A DNA stretch of 64,000 bases from Gliomastix tumulicola (lineage: Eukaryota; Ascomycota; Sordariomycetes; Hypocreales; Bionectriaceae), in NCBI GenBank assembly GCA_001599755.1, contig BCHX01000004.1, positions 1,364,001-1,428,000 of the forward strand, read 5' to 3'. Position numbers and translations under genes: made by a program. The first letter of the stretch is position 1. The number at the start of each line of letters is the position of its first letter. A model generated the notes under the pieces. It was not told the DNA's origin and ran no database searches. It saw nothing but the letters and a program-made list of their open reading frames with translations. This document shows positions 30,907-42,061 of the stretch, one piece after another.

Positions 30907-33033
30907 ATGGCGGCCATACCCTCAGACTATCTGCATAAGGTCTACGCAGGTGTCCTCGGAAAGCTGATCGGGGTCTACCTCGGCCGTCCCTTCGAGAACT
31001 GGACACACCAGCAGATTCTCGACAAGTTGGGACCGATCGACTACTACGTCCACGACAAATTCAATCTTCCGCTTGTCGTCATCGACGATGATGTTTCTGG
31101 GACGTTCACGTTTGTCCGGGCTCTCGAGGAGCACGGCGGAAGTCCCGACCTTACATCAGAACAGGTCGGCAAGACGTGGCTGAACAACATCATTGAGAAG
31201 CGAAGCGTCTTCTGGTGGGGTGGCAATGGTATCTCGACGGAGCACACGGTGTTTCTGAACCTGAAGAATGGAATTGCCGCTCCAGAGAGTGGCTCTATGA
31301 AGACCAACGGCCGGACCCTCGCAGAGCAGATTGGCTCTCAGATCTTTATCGATGGCTGGGCGTTGGTGGCACCTGGAAATCCTGCGCTGGCGGCGAGATT
31401 GGCAGAAACCGCCGCAAGGGTCAGCCATGACGGCGAGGCTGTATATGCAGCGAAGCTATGGGCGGCCATGGAGGCCGAGGCGTTCGTGTCCAAGGACGTG
31501 GACCATCTGCTAGATACCAGCCTCTCATTGATCCCAGAGGATAGTGCCATTGCAAAGCTCATCGCCGATATTCGAACATGGGCCAAGGAGGATAGGGACT
31601 GGAAGAAAACCCGCGACAGAATCGAGGACAAGTATGGCTATGACAAATACCACGGAATCTGCCACATCATTCCCAATCACGGAATCATGATCCTGTCTCT
31701 TCTCTACGGCCACGACTTCCACCAGGCCATGCATATCATCAACACCTGCGGTTGGGATACGGATTGCAACTCGGGCAATGTCGGCTGTCTCGTTGCCATC
31801 ATGCACGGCTTGTCTGGTTTCGAAGGCGGACCAGACTGGCGGGGTCCCCTTGCGGATCGAGCCCTGATATCGAGCGCCGACAATGGGTATTCTATCAACG
31901 ACGCTGTTCGCATATCGTACGACATTGCCAAGATAGGTCACCAGCTGGCCGGAGCCCCGCCGTTGCAGATGCCCTCGAAGCAATTCAACTTCTCCCTTCC
32001 CGGCAGTGTACAGGGCTTCCAGGCCAGCAAAGCATGCGGCCGAGTCGCTACAGTACGTCAGGGCGAAGTCAATGGTGCTCCGGGCCTCGCAATAGACGTC
32101 AAGGATCTGGCCCCGGCAGATGTGGTGGAGGTGACGACGCCGACTTTCACGCCTCAGGATGTCCTGACTGTCAGCCGACATTACGAAATGATGGCCTCCC
32201 CCTTGATATACCCTGGTCAACGCCTCACAGCGAGCTTCGTCGCAGCGTCTCAAAACTCGACAGGGGTGCGTGTATGCCTCCGTCTCAAGACCTACGATGA
32301 GAATAATAAGCTGGTCACCGTGGACAGCGATCCGTTTGAACTACAAGCTGGGCAAGTAGGGGAGCTCACGTGGATCATTCCTCGAAGCCTGGAAAATAAA
32401 CCCATCCAGCAGCTTGGTGTTTCCGTTTGGTCCGACAAGAAGCTCGACGGAACTGTGTGGCTCAAAAGGGTGGGCTGGGAAGGTGTGCCTACCATGACAC
32501 TAAAGCGCCCAGAAAATCCCGAAGAATTGGGTGGCACCGAACATGTCGGCTCCGGTAGCTTCTGGGAGAAATCCTGGGTCAGCTCGGTAGACAAATTCCA
32601 CTCGACAATGGGCCCGTCCTTTTACATTGCCCAGGATAGAGGCGAGGGTATCATCAGCCACGGCACGCGTGATTGGACTGATTACCAAGCTGTGGCTCAC
32701 GGCTTCTGCATCAACCTCGGGGCACGTTCAGGCCTTGCAGTGAGGGTTCAGGGTCTGAACCGGTACTATGCCCTCGTATTCCAGCGCGGTGGGAAGATTG
32801 CTTTGGTCAAGGCCGCCGATGAGCAGAGGACTGAGCTGGCAGCGGTGGACTTTGACTGGCAACTTGACGAGAGGTACGAGCTCACTCTGGGTGCAAAAGG
32901 AACGAGCATATATGCGAAAGTGGGAAATGTAGAGCTCAGAGCGAGTGACACTGCTTACGGCGGCGGTGCTGTTGGCCTCATCGTTACGGAAGGGTCACTG
33001 TCAGCCGATAGCATAGACATTGCTCCGTCATAA
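30907..33033 (+). CDS. ADP-ribosylglycohydrolase-fold protein fused to a concanavalin-like domain
   Basis: Intronless, 708 residues from MAAIPSDYLHKVYAG. Residues 1 to about 350 show the ADP-ribosylglycohydrolase (DraG/ARH) all-helical fold. VIDDDVSGTFTF is the first acidic metal site, and CGWDTDCNSGNVG the second with the DTD signature; both magnesium sites look intact. The middle (about 370-540) has a beta-sandwich look, and the last 190 residues (EGIISHGTRDWTDYQA to GGGAVGLIVTEGSL) resemble a concanavalin/LamG carbohydrate-binding domain. No signal peptide from this start. ARH members cut N- or O-glycosidic bonds to ADP-ribose; with lectin-like modules and a sugar porter beside it, a role on another glycosyl substrate is plausible. 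That is inference. Confidence 0.82.
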   Translation: MAAIPSDYLHKVYAGVLGKLIGVYLGRPFENWTHQQILDKLGPIDYYVHDKFNLPLVVIDDDVSGTFTFVRALEEHGGSPDLTSEQVGKTWLNNIIEKRSVFWWGGNGISTEHTVFLNLKNGIAAPESGSMKTNGRTLAEQIGSQIFIDGWALVAPGNPALAARLAETAARVSHDGEAVYAAKLWAAMEAEAFVSKDVDHLLDTSLSLIPEDSAIAKLIADIRTWAKEDRDWKKTRDRIEDKYGYDKYHGICHIIPNHGIMILSLLYGHDFHQAMHIINTCGWDTDCNSGNVGCLVAIMHGLSGFEGGPDWRGPLADRALISSADNGYSINDAVRISYDIAKIGHQLAGAPPLQMPSKQFNFSLPGSVQGFQASKACGRVATVRQGEVNGAPGLAIDVKDLAPADVVEVTTPTFTPQDVLTVSRHYEMMASPLIYPGQRLTASFVAASQNSTGVRVCLRLKTYDENNKLVTVDSDPFELQAGQVGELTWIIPRSLENKPIQQLGVSVWSDKKLDGTVWLKRVGWEGVPTMTLKRPENPEELGGTEHVGSGSFWEKSWVSSVDKFHSTMGPSFYIAQDRGEGIISHGTRDWTDYQAVAHGFCINLGARSGLAVRVQGLNRYYALVFQRGGKIALVKAADEQRTELAAVDFDWQLDERYELTLGAKGTSIYAKVGNVELRASDTAYGGGAVGLIVTEGSLSADSIDIAPS

Positions 33034-33651
33034 GTTAAAATAATACGAAAGATGTATCCATCGACACTAGAGATGGTCGTGCCGGCAGGGACTTCAATAC
33101 CAGTATATGAAATATGGAGGGAAGAGAAGTTGCATTAGGTGGACGTGGGGTTGGCAAAGGGACGGGACAGAACGTCGGATTGGAGGAAAATCTTTGCGGC
33201 TAGAATATGGCGTCGCCGGATCGACCTGAAAGATGGGTGGCAATCGCGGTCGGAATAGCAGCCCGAGCCCGACTCTGAAGACATGTCGGCCGAAGACGAA
33301 TTGTCGTCCTATTCTGTTAAGGCCTGTTAGATTGAGGACCAATCCTAGGAACATCGACTCACCAACTTGCTTTGACCCACTATCTAACGCTAACAGCGTT
33401 GATCGAGGGGATACCCTGGAGAGCGAGTCAGCGAGCAGAGTCAGCTAACCGGAACTTGAAGCTGGGGGGATTGCCGGGGAAATCGTCCAGCATTATCATA
33501 GCCCGATATGGAAAACATCTTCCTTTAGTAGTATGGCAATCAATCATTCCCCCAATATCCCTCCAGTATAAGGGCTACGAAATGCTTTAAGTTGGTACAC
33601 AGCACTGGTCAATGAGGCAGGGGAAGACCATCTTCAATGTTGTAAATCACC
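33034..33651. other. Intergenic, promoter of the CoA ligase
   Basis: No gene supported. It contains two reverse-oriented TGACTC sites (33424-33443). Confidence 0.65.
33424..33443 (-). promoter_or_regulatory. TGACTCG and TGACTCT sites upstream of the CoA ligase
   Basis: CGAGTCA at 33424-33430 and AGAGTCA at 33437-33443, about 210-230 bp before the ATG. The same word recurs in every metabolic promoter of the 33-52 kb cluster. Confidence 0.55.
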
Positions 33652-35686
33652 ATGTCCTATTTCGGCCCGTTTTTGGAACCGAGTGAGTAGATCATGCCAA
33701 TCAAACAGTCCAGCGAATCATGAATATTTACAATATGCACCTTCAGCACCAGACGATTTGTCTATCTGGGAATGGCTCTTTGAGAAGAACAACGCCGTCC
33801 TGTCCAATAAGCATGGCTTCCGAGATGCATCGACCGGAGCCCTGCTCTCCCACCAGGCCCTGCGAGACTCAGCTGCAGCTGTTTCATCGTCGCTGCATCA
33901 CTCTTACGGGCTCCAGCCTCTACAGACTGTCGCCATCGTCAGCCGCAATGCACTCACTTACCCAGTTGCTGTCCTGGCAGCCAGTCGTCTCGGGGCGATT
34001 GTAACGCCGCTGCCACCTGAGGCGAGGGAAGAAGACCTGGTTTACTTCTTCCAGCAGTCCTCGGCAGTGCTGGTGTTTGCCGACGCGGAAGCTCGGGAGA
34101 GGGTGAAGAATGCCGCTCGGATAGCACAGGTAAACGCGTCTCACGTGGTTGTCTTGGATGAAACAGAGGATGTCGGCGAGTCTACCTTGAAGCAGTTGAT
34201 GAGCAAAGGCGCATCTCATCCGCCTATTAAGGCTTGGACGCCAACACAAGGCGGTAAATCGATATGTGCCTTCTTAGCCTTCACGTCGGGGACGACCGGA
34301 AAACCAAAAGCGGTATGTGGCGTTCTTCTGTAGATATTCTGTCTGAGTATGTAACACTTCCCAGCTGACAACGCAAGGTCATGATTTCTCATGCCAATAT
34401 CATCAGCCAGCTACGACAGATGCGCCAGTTAGGGTCTTTGAGCAATGCTTCGACAGTACTGGGGATCCTCCCCTTCTACCACAGTAAGTTATCCAGTCAA
34501 AACAGCGCTGTGCTTGCGAAGAAGCGAACTTAACGTAAAGTACCTACCTAAGTCACTAGACTGGTCCACCTTCTGCACCTGCCACTCGTCCTAGGACAGG
34601 ACCTGGTTATTATGCGGACATTTAACATGAAAGGCATGATGGAGACGATCGTTAAATACCGCTGTACTGAGCTGTGGCTTGTTCCTCGTAGGTATAGCAG
34701 GCTGAGATAGCGGACATTCTATGTGCTAACATTTTTATAAGCACTGCTGATACGGATATTGCACGACAAGACGGCTCAAAATTACGACCTATCCTTTGTT
34801 GGGCAGTTCAACACCGGAGCTGCTCCATTGACCCAGGAGGTGATCAGCCAACTCAGCGAGCGCTTCCCTCGCGTTCGTGTGCGGCAAGCCTGGGGTATGA
34901 CAGAAACGACATCTTGCCTGACAGTCACTTCATCCGGGCTCATGACGTGGGGGAATGCCTCAAAGGTGGGAAAGTTAGTCCCAGGGACAGAGATACGCGT
35001 CGTAGATCCGGAGACGGGCAAAGACGTGGCTCATGGACAGCACGGAGAGGTACGTAAACAGCCCCGAAAACCGTCATCGGAAAAAAATATTCGAGCTAAG
35101 ATATCCTCAGCTCTGGGAGAAAGGGCCGCAGGTCACCATGGGATACCTGAATCGTCCAGCCGAAACGGCGGCAAGCTATGTGTCGGACGGCTTTTTGCGT
35201 ACGGGTGATATTGGAGCCATCGATGAACACGGATTCGTGACGATCAGCGACAGAATCAAGGAGATGATCAAGGTATGCTTTATCCTGGCATTGGATGGTT
35301 TGATTCGGAAATGCTGACTCGGTATTTCTTTAAAGGTTCGCGGTCATGCAGTTGCCCCAGCAGAGCTTGAGGATCTGCTGCTTGGCCACAAGAGCGTTGT
35401 AGATGCAGCGGTGATTGGGATTCCCCATGACAACTCTGGGGAAGTACCTCGTGCTTTCGTTGTACTCCGCGAGGGCGCTGGTGATAAATCCGGATTCGGT
35501 CGAATTGAGAAAGAGCTGCAAGACCTGGTTCAGACCAAGAAGGCAAAGCACAAGCGGCTGGCAGGAGGGGTAGAATTCTTGGCCGAGATACCGAAAAGTG
35601 CATCGGGAAAGATCCTCAGAAGGGTGCTGAAGGATGGCTGGATGGAGAAATGGGAAGGGACAAATGGCAAAAAGTCGAAGCTTTGA
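33652..35686 (+). CDS. Peroxisomal acyl-CoA synthetase, 4-coumarate-CoA ligase-like (ANL superfamily)
   Basis: Seven exons: 33652-33682, 33747-34312, 34378-34483, 34553-34687, 34742-35049, 35111-35272 and 35336-35686; 552 residues in phase. AFTSGTTGKPKA is the AMP-binding P-loop (A3). LPFYHIT (A4) is followed by Arg where relatives usually have Gly. QAWGMTETT is A5, DGFLRTGDIG A7, and SASGKILRR near the C-terminus holds the catalytic Lys (A10). The protein ends KKSKL, a perfect PTS1, so it should act in peroxisomes and activate an aromatic or fatty acid to its CoA ester for beta-oxidation. It opens the BVMO cluster and its promoter carries the TGACTC sites. No lesion is seen in this gene. Confidence 0.9.
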
Positions 35687-35719
35687 GCGGTAGAGGGACA
35701 ACTGTAAACCTAGACTTGA

Positions 35720-35749
35720 CGAGTCAGCGCGGGCTTGCAGACTGACTCA
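35720..35749. promoter_or_regulatory. TGACTCG (reverse) and TGACTCA sites upstream of the broken SDR
   Basis: CGAGTCA at 35720-35726 and TGACTCA at 35743-35749, within the 198-bp gap between the ligase stop and the SDR start. TGACTCA is the classic AP-1/Gcn4 bZIP word. Confidence 0.55.
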
Positions 35750-35884
35750 GAGCAGGATGTCACAGGGTAGTATAAGAAGGGAACTCATCCAACCGCAAAG
35801 CACTAAAGGGTGGCTCCTAGCTCCATATCCCTGTTCTCACGCCAGGCCTGACCTATCCCCCAACGTTAGTCGCCGACTTCTCTA

Positions 35885-36754
35885 ATGGCGGCTGAGGCTA
35901 AGCGTTCTCTTGAAGGCGGCGTTGCTGCCATCACGGGAGGGGCAGGTGGTCTTGGGTCTGCACTCGCTGTAGAAGCAGTAACAAGCCTGAAGATGAAGAT
36001 CATCGTGGTGGATATCAACCTTAAAGCAGCTTAGGAGCTCGCATCTCGCATCGATGGCCTTGACGGCTACGCAGAAGCTGTTGCCGTTGACGTCTCCAAG
36101 ACGGACGAGGTAGTGAAGCTGGCCGACCACGTCTTCTCAACCTACAACAGCGTCCGGCTTTTGATTAACAACGCTGGTATTGAGTCCCTCGGGTTCTTCT
36201 GGGAGATCTCCGACCGCCAATGGGATGCAGTGTCAGGTGTTAACATCACGGGCGTTGCGGCCGCCATCCGTGCATTCCTACCCCGCATGCTGGCTTCTGG
36301 GCAGGAGTGTTGGGTTGCGAATGTCTCAAGCCTTGGAGTGCTCGGGGTGCTTCCTTCACAGACTGCCTATGTCATGACTAAGGCTGCTGTTCAAGCCCTG
36401 ACTGAGGGACTGTACACGGAGCTACAGCTGGTCAGCGCACTGATTCACGTCTCGGCAGTACTTCCCGGTCTCCTGCGGTCGTCTATCTTTGACACGCCAC
36501 ATGATGGTATATCAGAGGATTCACACAGTAGTCTACAAGGATTTCGCAAACACATGGCAGAGCTGGCGAGACAGGAAGGCATGGACCTGGAGGTAGCGGC
36601 AAAGAGGATCTTGGAGGGGATATTGAACGGGGACTTTTGGGTCACGACGCACCCTGAACTGACCGAGGAGTTCATTAGGAGAAGATGCCAGTTTTTGAGT
36701 GACATGGAACTACCTAAAGCGACGCCGGGAACCAGATCTATTCTGGACTTTTGA
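35885..36754 (+). pseudogene. Short-chain dehydrogenase gene interrupted by an in-frame TAG
   Basis: A single uninterrupted frame from ATG 35885 to TGA 36754 encodes a complete classical SDR apart from codon 50, a TAG at 36032-36034. Before it: ITGGAGGLGSALA and KMKIIVVDINL, the Rossmann loop and beta-2. After it: DVSKTDEV, LLINNAGIESLGF, NVSSLGVLG, and TAYVMTKAAVQAL with Tyr and Lys. No plausible intron removes the stop without also removing beta-2. CAG to TAG is the simplest change. Initiation at Met codons downstream would lack the cofactor-binding half. The rest is undamaged, so the event is recent or is a sequencing error. It lies tandem to the CoA ligase. Confidence 0.8.
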
Positions 36755-36816
36755 CGTTTGAGAAAGTAAAGAAAGGGCTATCAAGTAATAAACGCAGAAA
36801 CTCCTGTCCGGTTCGC

Positions 36817-38488
36817 TTAGAGGACTCTCCATGTTTTATTCTCATACTTACGCCTGTACAGCCACCAAGCACACATCACGATAAGCGTCAACGGAATAGT
36901 AGTGGCAACGAAGACCCACCACAAGCCCGACGTGTAGATGTTGTTAGAGCTGGCTTCTGAAGAAAAGATGCCGGCGCTTAGTATGCTCTGTGGGGGGTGA
37001 TGTGCTACTCATCAGCATGTTGTAATGTTTTCAAAGCTGACGAGTCGGCGCTCGACTTACGGCGGTAAAAGTGCCCGGGAGGAAGAGCATCGTCAGCGCG
37101 GCAATGGCGCTCATGCTCGTGCTATCCCGTTTCATGCTCCTCGCCAGATGGATGTTGTTGGCCGCGTCCGCTTGGGTGACTAGGTTGTACACCAGGCTCA
37201 TGGTGCCGTCCTTGCGACCCTTGTAGTTGAGGAAGAGCATCTTCTGCTTCTCCATCGAATCGATGACATACGTGATGGCGTCCTCGGCCGCCTGGCGGAA
37301 GACGGCCGGCGTCGAGAGATGGTTATGCAGGCGGGCCTGTGCGTCCCGCGTGCCTCGTGCCGTGACGATGGCCACGTTGGCGTTGAGTAAGTGCGAGTCG
37401 GCCTGCTGTGAGATGATCTGCAGGGATTTGGTGAGTTCCGTGAGGCGGCTACGATCGCTCGTCTCGAGGCCGGCGAGATGGTCGTCGACTTTATTAACCT
37501 GCTCCCACATGTACCGCCTGAATCGTGTGACGTGGAATTTGGATGCCTCAAGGGATAGTGTCGACAGGAGGACGGCGATCTCAAAGGGATTCGTGAGCGA
37601 GACGGATGGGTGGCTAGCCAAGCCGAATAGCTTGACGCCGGCCTCGAGGATCTGCTGCAGGGCGAGGACGCTGGTATCTTCCGGTTTGTGAGAGATGATG
37701 TACGCGGTAAGTCCGGTCTTCACATGCCGTGACACGTATACGGAGAGAGGGACCTGCAAGTTCCAGCGGGGATGTTGACAGAAATAGTCTGCTCTCCTTT
37801 TTGGTCAGCTGTCATGGACGAGATAATCACTAGTGGCAAATCTCTACGTACTGCACATGACGAGTTCATCTTTGTCGTTGCACTGCCAACGAGTCCGGGG
37901 AGACCAGTAATCAGGCCGTCCGAGAAGGTTGAGCAGGAATTCCGGATTCACCCCAAGCGTGTCAAAGAGCGTCTGCACACTTGACCTCGTCATAGATGCT
38001 TGCCAGCCGAAGGAGCTGTTCTTCTTCCCAGCCAGAGGGACAAGAAACACGAGGAGCCGTTGCTTCTCAATGGTTGTTTCATCAGCGGGAAGGGTATCCC
38101 CGGCGGCATCAGACCTCATGTCTATCGGCTTGACAGTCCGCAGCACATCTTGCAGCGCACTCTCATCCAACGTTGAAAACGCTGCGCCATCATTCGTTAG
38201 CTCAAACAACTCAATCCTCGTCTCGTCTGTGAAATTCTCGACGTTGGATAGGTGTGAGCTGTACTGTAGCGCCGGTAGGATCCCTTGTAGTGATGAGATG
38301 GTGCTGAGCGGCAGGCTGCCCGTGTCGATGCACTCGTATTCTACGTCGAGATCATCGGAGACGAGGTCCGACTTGGCAGCGTGCCGCCATGTTTCGTGGC
38401 CCTCGACGGACATGGGCCGGCGCTTGATTTTGAGCTCTGCGAAGCCGGCTTCGAGCTTTGAGAACTCTCCGTTGGCCACATCAATCAT
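36817..38488 (-). CDS. CorA-like two-helix membrane protein
   Basis: Three exons, 38488-37852, 37788-37061 and 36987-36817, encode 511 residues. The N-terminal two thirds are a soluble domain with a WQCNDKDEL segment. A long helical stretch (residues about 290-420) leads to MSAIAALTMLFLPGTFTA, the first membrane helix. After the last intron come SILSAGIFSS and a second helix, LWWVFVATTIPLTLIVMCAWWLY. This is the CorA/ZntB-like topology common in fungi; a clear GMN tripeptide of true magnesium channels is not seen, so ion transport is uncertain. It sits inside the BVMO cluster but lacks the TGACTCG promoter word, so it may be a bystander. Confidence 0.8.
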
Positions 38489-39062
38489 GACGGTTGTCAA
38501 ATGCTCTGTCTAGTTGGCCCCTGAGTGACGGTTTTTGATCTGTACAAAGTGGTTAATGAATCGGTCTGCAGTCGTGAGACGGTGTTTGCACTGCTTGATC
38601 GGGGGCTGCCTTTTTAATAGCTCACTGCCAGCATCGGCCGACCCCTGCACCCTAAAAATGGCCATTAAGCGCCAGCTTCGTTTCGGTAATATTGGATGCC
38701 TTTTGCTGTGCCAGCCCAGGCAGCAGGGGCACCATCTTAAGTGGAAAGCTGCAAGGCGAGAGGTGGGAGCCCAGCTGACAGTAGCGACCTTCGCTATGTA
38801 GGCCATGGGAGGCCTCTTGACGACCAGAGCTCATGGAGATTCATCTGTCTCCTTTGCATACCCCTGCTGGCTTGCTTGTAGTGGCCAGTGAGGCTCAAAG
38901 TGTGCAGCATCCTCATATGCAAGCGCTCTCCACCCCCGTGCATGGGTGCAGCTGTGATATTACGACCCGCACGGTCTTAAGACGGCCAGTCCACGACGAA
39001 CACGCACCCTGGCAGGCACATTTTCTCCTCTATATGAACCTCTACAAAGGCATGACCACGGC
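38489..39062. other. Intergenic between the CorA-like gene and the MFE-like SDR
   Basis: Upstream of the CorA-like start and downstream of the SDR stop. I see no gene, repeat or clear site. Confidence 0.6.
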
Positions 39063-40004
39063 TCACAGCTGTATTTTGCCAAAATCTTTCCCGGTAGCCT
39101 GTCGTATGGCATAAGATACGAGATCCAACGTATCGGTAGGCACGTACAGCTCATCCGCCTCTCCCATCACCTTGCCGAAATTCTCCAGATATCCCTCGGG
39201 CCCAGTCTCACGCGTGTGTCCGGGCACAGTAGCCAGTGTCGTTCTCGCGGCCCTTCCGCCTCCAACGCTGAACAGCTCTCCCGACACGGGGCATTCCTCG
39301 CTCGCCAAGGCGACCACAAAGTCGGCGACCAGGTGCGCCTTGAAGTACTGGTGTGTGATGCGCTTGATGACAGGTGACATATCCGACATGCGTGAGGCAG
39401 CCGACGGCAGCACGCCGTTGATCTTGATGCCATGGCGGATGCTCATGCGTCCCAGGTCGCGGGTGAGACCGAAGACTGCTCCCTTGCTGGACACATAGCC
39501 CCCGTCACCTCCAGCTCCCATGCCTACAAGACTGTCCGATGACGTGTTGATGATGCGTCCATAGCCTTGCTTCTCCATCGTCGGATACACAGCGCTGATG
39601 AGCATGGCGGTGCCCAGGGCAGCGATCTCCCATGTACGTCGGAAGGAGGCGATGTTGATGTTGTCGTGAGCACTGGCCTGCCCAGCCGTTCCGGCGTTGT
39701 TGACGAGGATATCGATGGTGCCGTATGTCGAAAGCGTATCCTGAACAAGCTCCTGGATTTCGGTCTGGATAGAGATGTCGTGCCCGTCGCTCACGGCCTC
39801 CCCGCCATTGGCACGGATCTCGTCCACGACTGCTTGTGCACGGGCTGATGTTCCCCTCTGGCCGTCCAGCGTGCCTCCGTAGTCGTTGACGACGACGCGG
39901 GCGCCGTATTTGGCGAAGAGGAGAGCATATTCACGGCCAAGACCTCCGCCAGCGCCAGTGATGATGGCAACGCGGCCCCTGAGGGAGTCCAAGCTTTTCG
40001 ACAT
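39063..40004 (-). CDS. SDR resembling the hydroxyacyl-CoA dehydrogenase unit of peroxisomal multifunctional enzyme
   Basis: Intronless, 313 residues from MSKSLDSLRGRVAIITGAGGGLGREYAL. TGAGGGLG, VVVNDYGGTLDG after beta-2 (Asp there implies NAD), ILVNNAGTAG and a Ser in INTSSDS follow. GGYVSSKGAVFG holds Tyr and Lys. The N-terminus and the NDYGG segment are diagnostic of the MFE-2/Fox2-type 3-hydroxyacyl-CoA dehydrogenase branch. No hydratase domain is attached. The C-terminus IQL is at best a weak PTS1. In context it could oxidise a hydroxyacyl-CoA produced after the ligase step (inference). It is divergent from the esterase gene, and the shared spacer has a TGACTCG. Confidence 0.85.
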   Translation of the reverse strand: MSKSLDSLRGRVAIITGAGGGLGREYALLFAKYGARVVVNDYGGTLDGQRGTSARAQAVVDEIRANGGEAVSDGHDISIQTEIQELVQDTLSTYGTIDILVNNAGTAGQASAHDNINIASFRRTWEIAALGTAMLISAVYPTMEKQGYGRIINTSSDSLVGMGAGGDGGYVSSKGAVFGLTRDLGRMSIRHGIKINGVLPSAASRMSDMSPVIKRITHQYFKAHLVADFVVALASEECPVSGELFSVGGGRAARTTLATVPGHTRETGPEGYLENFGKVMGEADELYVPTDTLDLVSYAIRQATGKDFGKIQL

Positions 40005-40441
40005 GACGCGGTGTGATCTGTGTGATCGTGTTGAGGATGCGGCCCTGTCAGAACACGAGACACTTGCTACTTTGTCCCTGGTAATGGTGAATTCTCATGG
40101 TAGACCATCCCATTAGAATCGTCCGCGGCGGCGTGCCTGGACAGTAGCCAGACGGCACCGCCTTAACCCCGAACCCGCCATGCGCTGACCATGACAACAA
40201 CTGACTCGAGCTGGAGTGTCAGCTACTGTCACCAGACAAGCCCCTATAGCCCCACCTCCGGCAGTGAGTCGCTTCAGGTGCGAAGCAGAACAGATGGACG
40301 GGCATTATCGAACTTATGGGGTTGGGGACGAATCAAGGGGAAGATTCGAAGTTGAGGTAAATCCAATAAGCACATCGACTTACTGCAGACCCCAATCACT
40401 GGGATGTGAGTGTGCTATCTATCGCACTGGTGATAGTGAAG
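40005..40441. other. Divergent promoter, MFE-like SDR / esterase
   Basis: Contains TGACTCG at 40202-40208. An open frame across 40216-40491 overlaps the real esterase start in another frame and is not supported. Confidence 0.6.
40202..40208 (+). promoter_or_regulatory. TGACTCG site
   Basis: Lies 198 bp from the SDR start and about 235 bp from the esterase start, so it may serve both. Confidence 0.5.
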
Positions 40442-41795
40442 ATGTCGCTCCTCCACCAAGCCCGCCTTTCGTTGGTGTTGAAGTTGATTAGGTGTAAGTA
40501 ACCGACTGTTCACGAAAGTCGATAGCTGACATATCATTCCACAGTCTATGTCATTCCAAAGACCAAATTGAAAACTTACAAAGCTCGTCTCCTCGGGAGG
40601 CGACACCCTGAGTTGCAGCATGCCATCGCCAACGCCATGATAAAGTGGTAAGGCCCGACTGATCCAAGATATTCAAGCAGAACGGGCTAAACAATATGCT
40701 GCCCCATAGGCTATCAAGATATCTCTCAGTTGAACAATTCAGAGCCGTAACTTCCGTCCCGTCTGATCCCCAACATGTTCTCCAGTCATGTCACGGACTC
40801 GTGGCGGAGGGCGCAATTGTCGAGAACGTAAGTATGATACGACGAGAAAAACGAAACGCTCAAGAGGCGTAAGTAAATATGCTGATCTGAGCGTATCATC
40901 AGGTCGATAAAGGCAGCTTCCGCGGTATCTACCTGCCCAAAATCGACGGCTCGACGCACATACTCTTCCATATCCATGGTGGTGGCTTCGTCTCAGGCTC
41001 ACCGGAGGTGTCTTCCGCATACCTCCTGCAGCTCAGCACCGAGCTCCATGCACGAGGATGCCTGGCAGATATATTCTCCGTCAGGTACGATCTTGCGCCC
41101 GAGTCACAGTTCCCAACTGCTTTTGACCAAGTCTTGGCCGCCTATGAGCACCTTGGCTCGCTAGGAAAGCCGATTATTCTGATGGGCGAGTCCGCAGGAG
41201 GCAATCTCTGCATCGCCCTGTGCCTCTTTCTCTACCGGGCCTCGATGGAACTGGGATCAAAGGGCATGGGGTCTTCTCCTATCGCAGCCATGTACCTGTC
41301 TAGTCCATGGCTCAATCTCGAGGATAGCAGTGAGGCGTTCCATGATCGGCATGGCTTGGACTGCCTCGACAGTGGTGCGCTCAAGCGTTGGCGCGATGTA
41401 TACATGGGGACAGGGTCCCTGAGCCGGTATTTGAGTCCAATGGTGCAGCTCGCAGACTGGGAGAGAATACTACCACCCAAGGTCTGCATCATCTCGGGAG
41501 AATTCGATCTCTTCGAACCAGACATCTCCGCCTTCGCCGCTCTTGTCGAGAAGGTTAGTCCACGCTGCGTTCACTATTTGTATCTGAGATTTGAGGCTAA
41601 TTGATGAAACAGTCAGGCTACACTGGGCTTACTCTGGAGATTGAGCCCCTCAAAGGGCATGTATGGAATCTTGTGGACTTTGGAGGCTCGCCAGTGGGCC
41701 GTCCAACACATCAGTTGCCGAGTTCAGGGACATCGCTGTCGCCGTATAAGGGTGTAGTGAAGCAGAGTGAATGGATAGCCCAACAAACCAGGTAA
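40442..41795 (+). CDS. Alpha/beta hydrolase-3 family esterase (hormone-sensitive-lipase-like)
   Basis: Five exons: 40442-40493, 40545-40647, 40710-40827, 40903-41553 and 41613-41795; 368 residues. HIHGGGFVSGSP is the HGGG oxyanion motif, VRYDLAPESQFP is typical of the family, and GESAGGNLC carries the nucleophile Ser. ISGEFDLFEPD supplies the acid and EPLKGHVWNL the His, so the triad is complete. No signal peptide. In the BVMO cluster it is the natural candidate to hydrolyse the ester or lactone that a Baeyer-Villiger enzyme makes. The start was chosen because splicing from the GTAAGT donor at 40494 yields the family-like N-terminus KLIRFYVIPKTKLKTY. Intact. Confidence 0.88.
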
Positions 41796-42061
41796 AGGAC
41801 TACCTGTGTAGCGGACAACAGAAAGTGAATATAGATAGCAATTATATGCAATCAATAAGTTACAACCCCGTAGACAGGGGGCATTATTCAGTGACACGGG
41901 AGGCCGGGTTTCCGCAACATATTACCTTTTCGATGAAACCGTTTTCTTTGAGTTCTGTGCTACATCCTCCAAGATAGGGAGATGTAATGATTATCGCTAC
42001 TTGCTACTCATCTACATCTAATATGTAAATTGTATCTATCCTATCGTGTGATAGTTTAACC

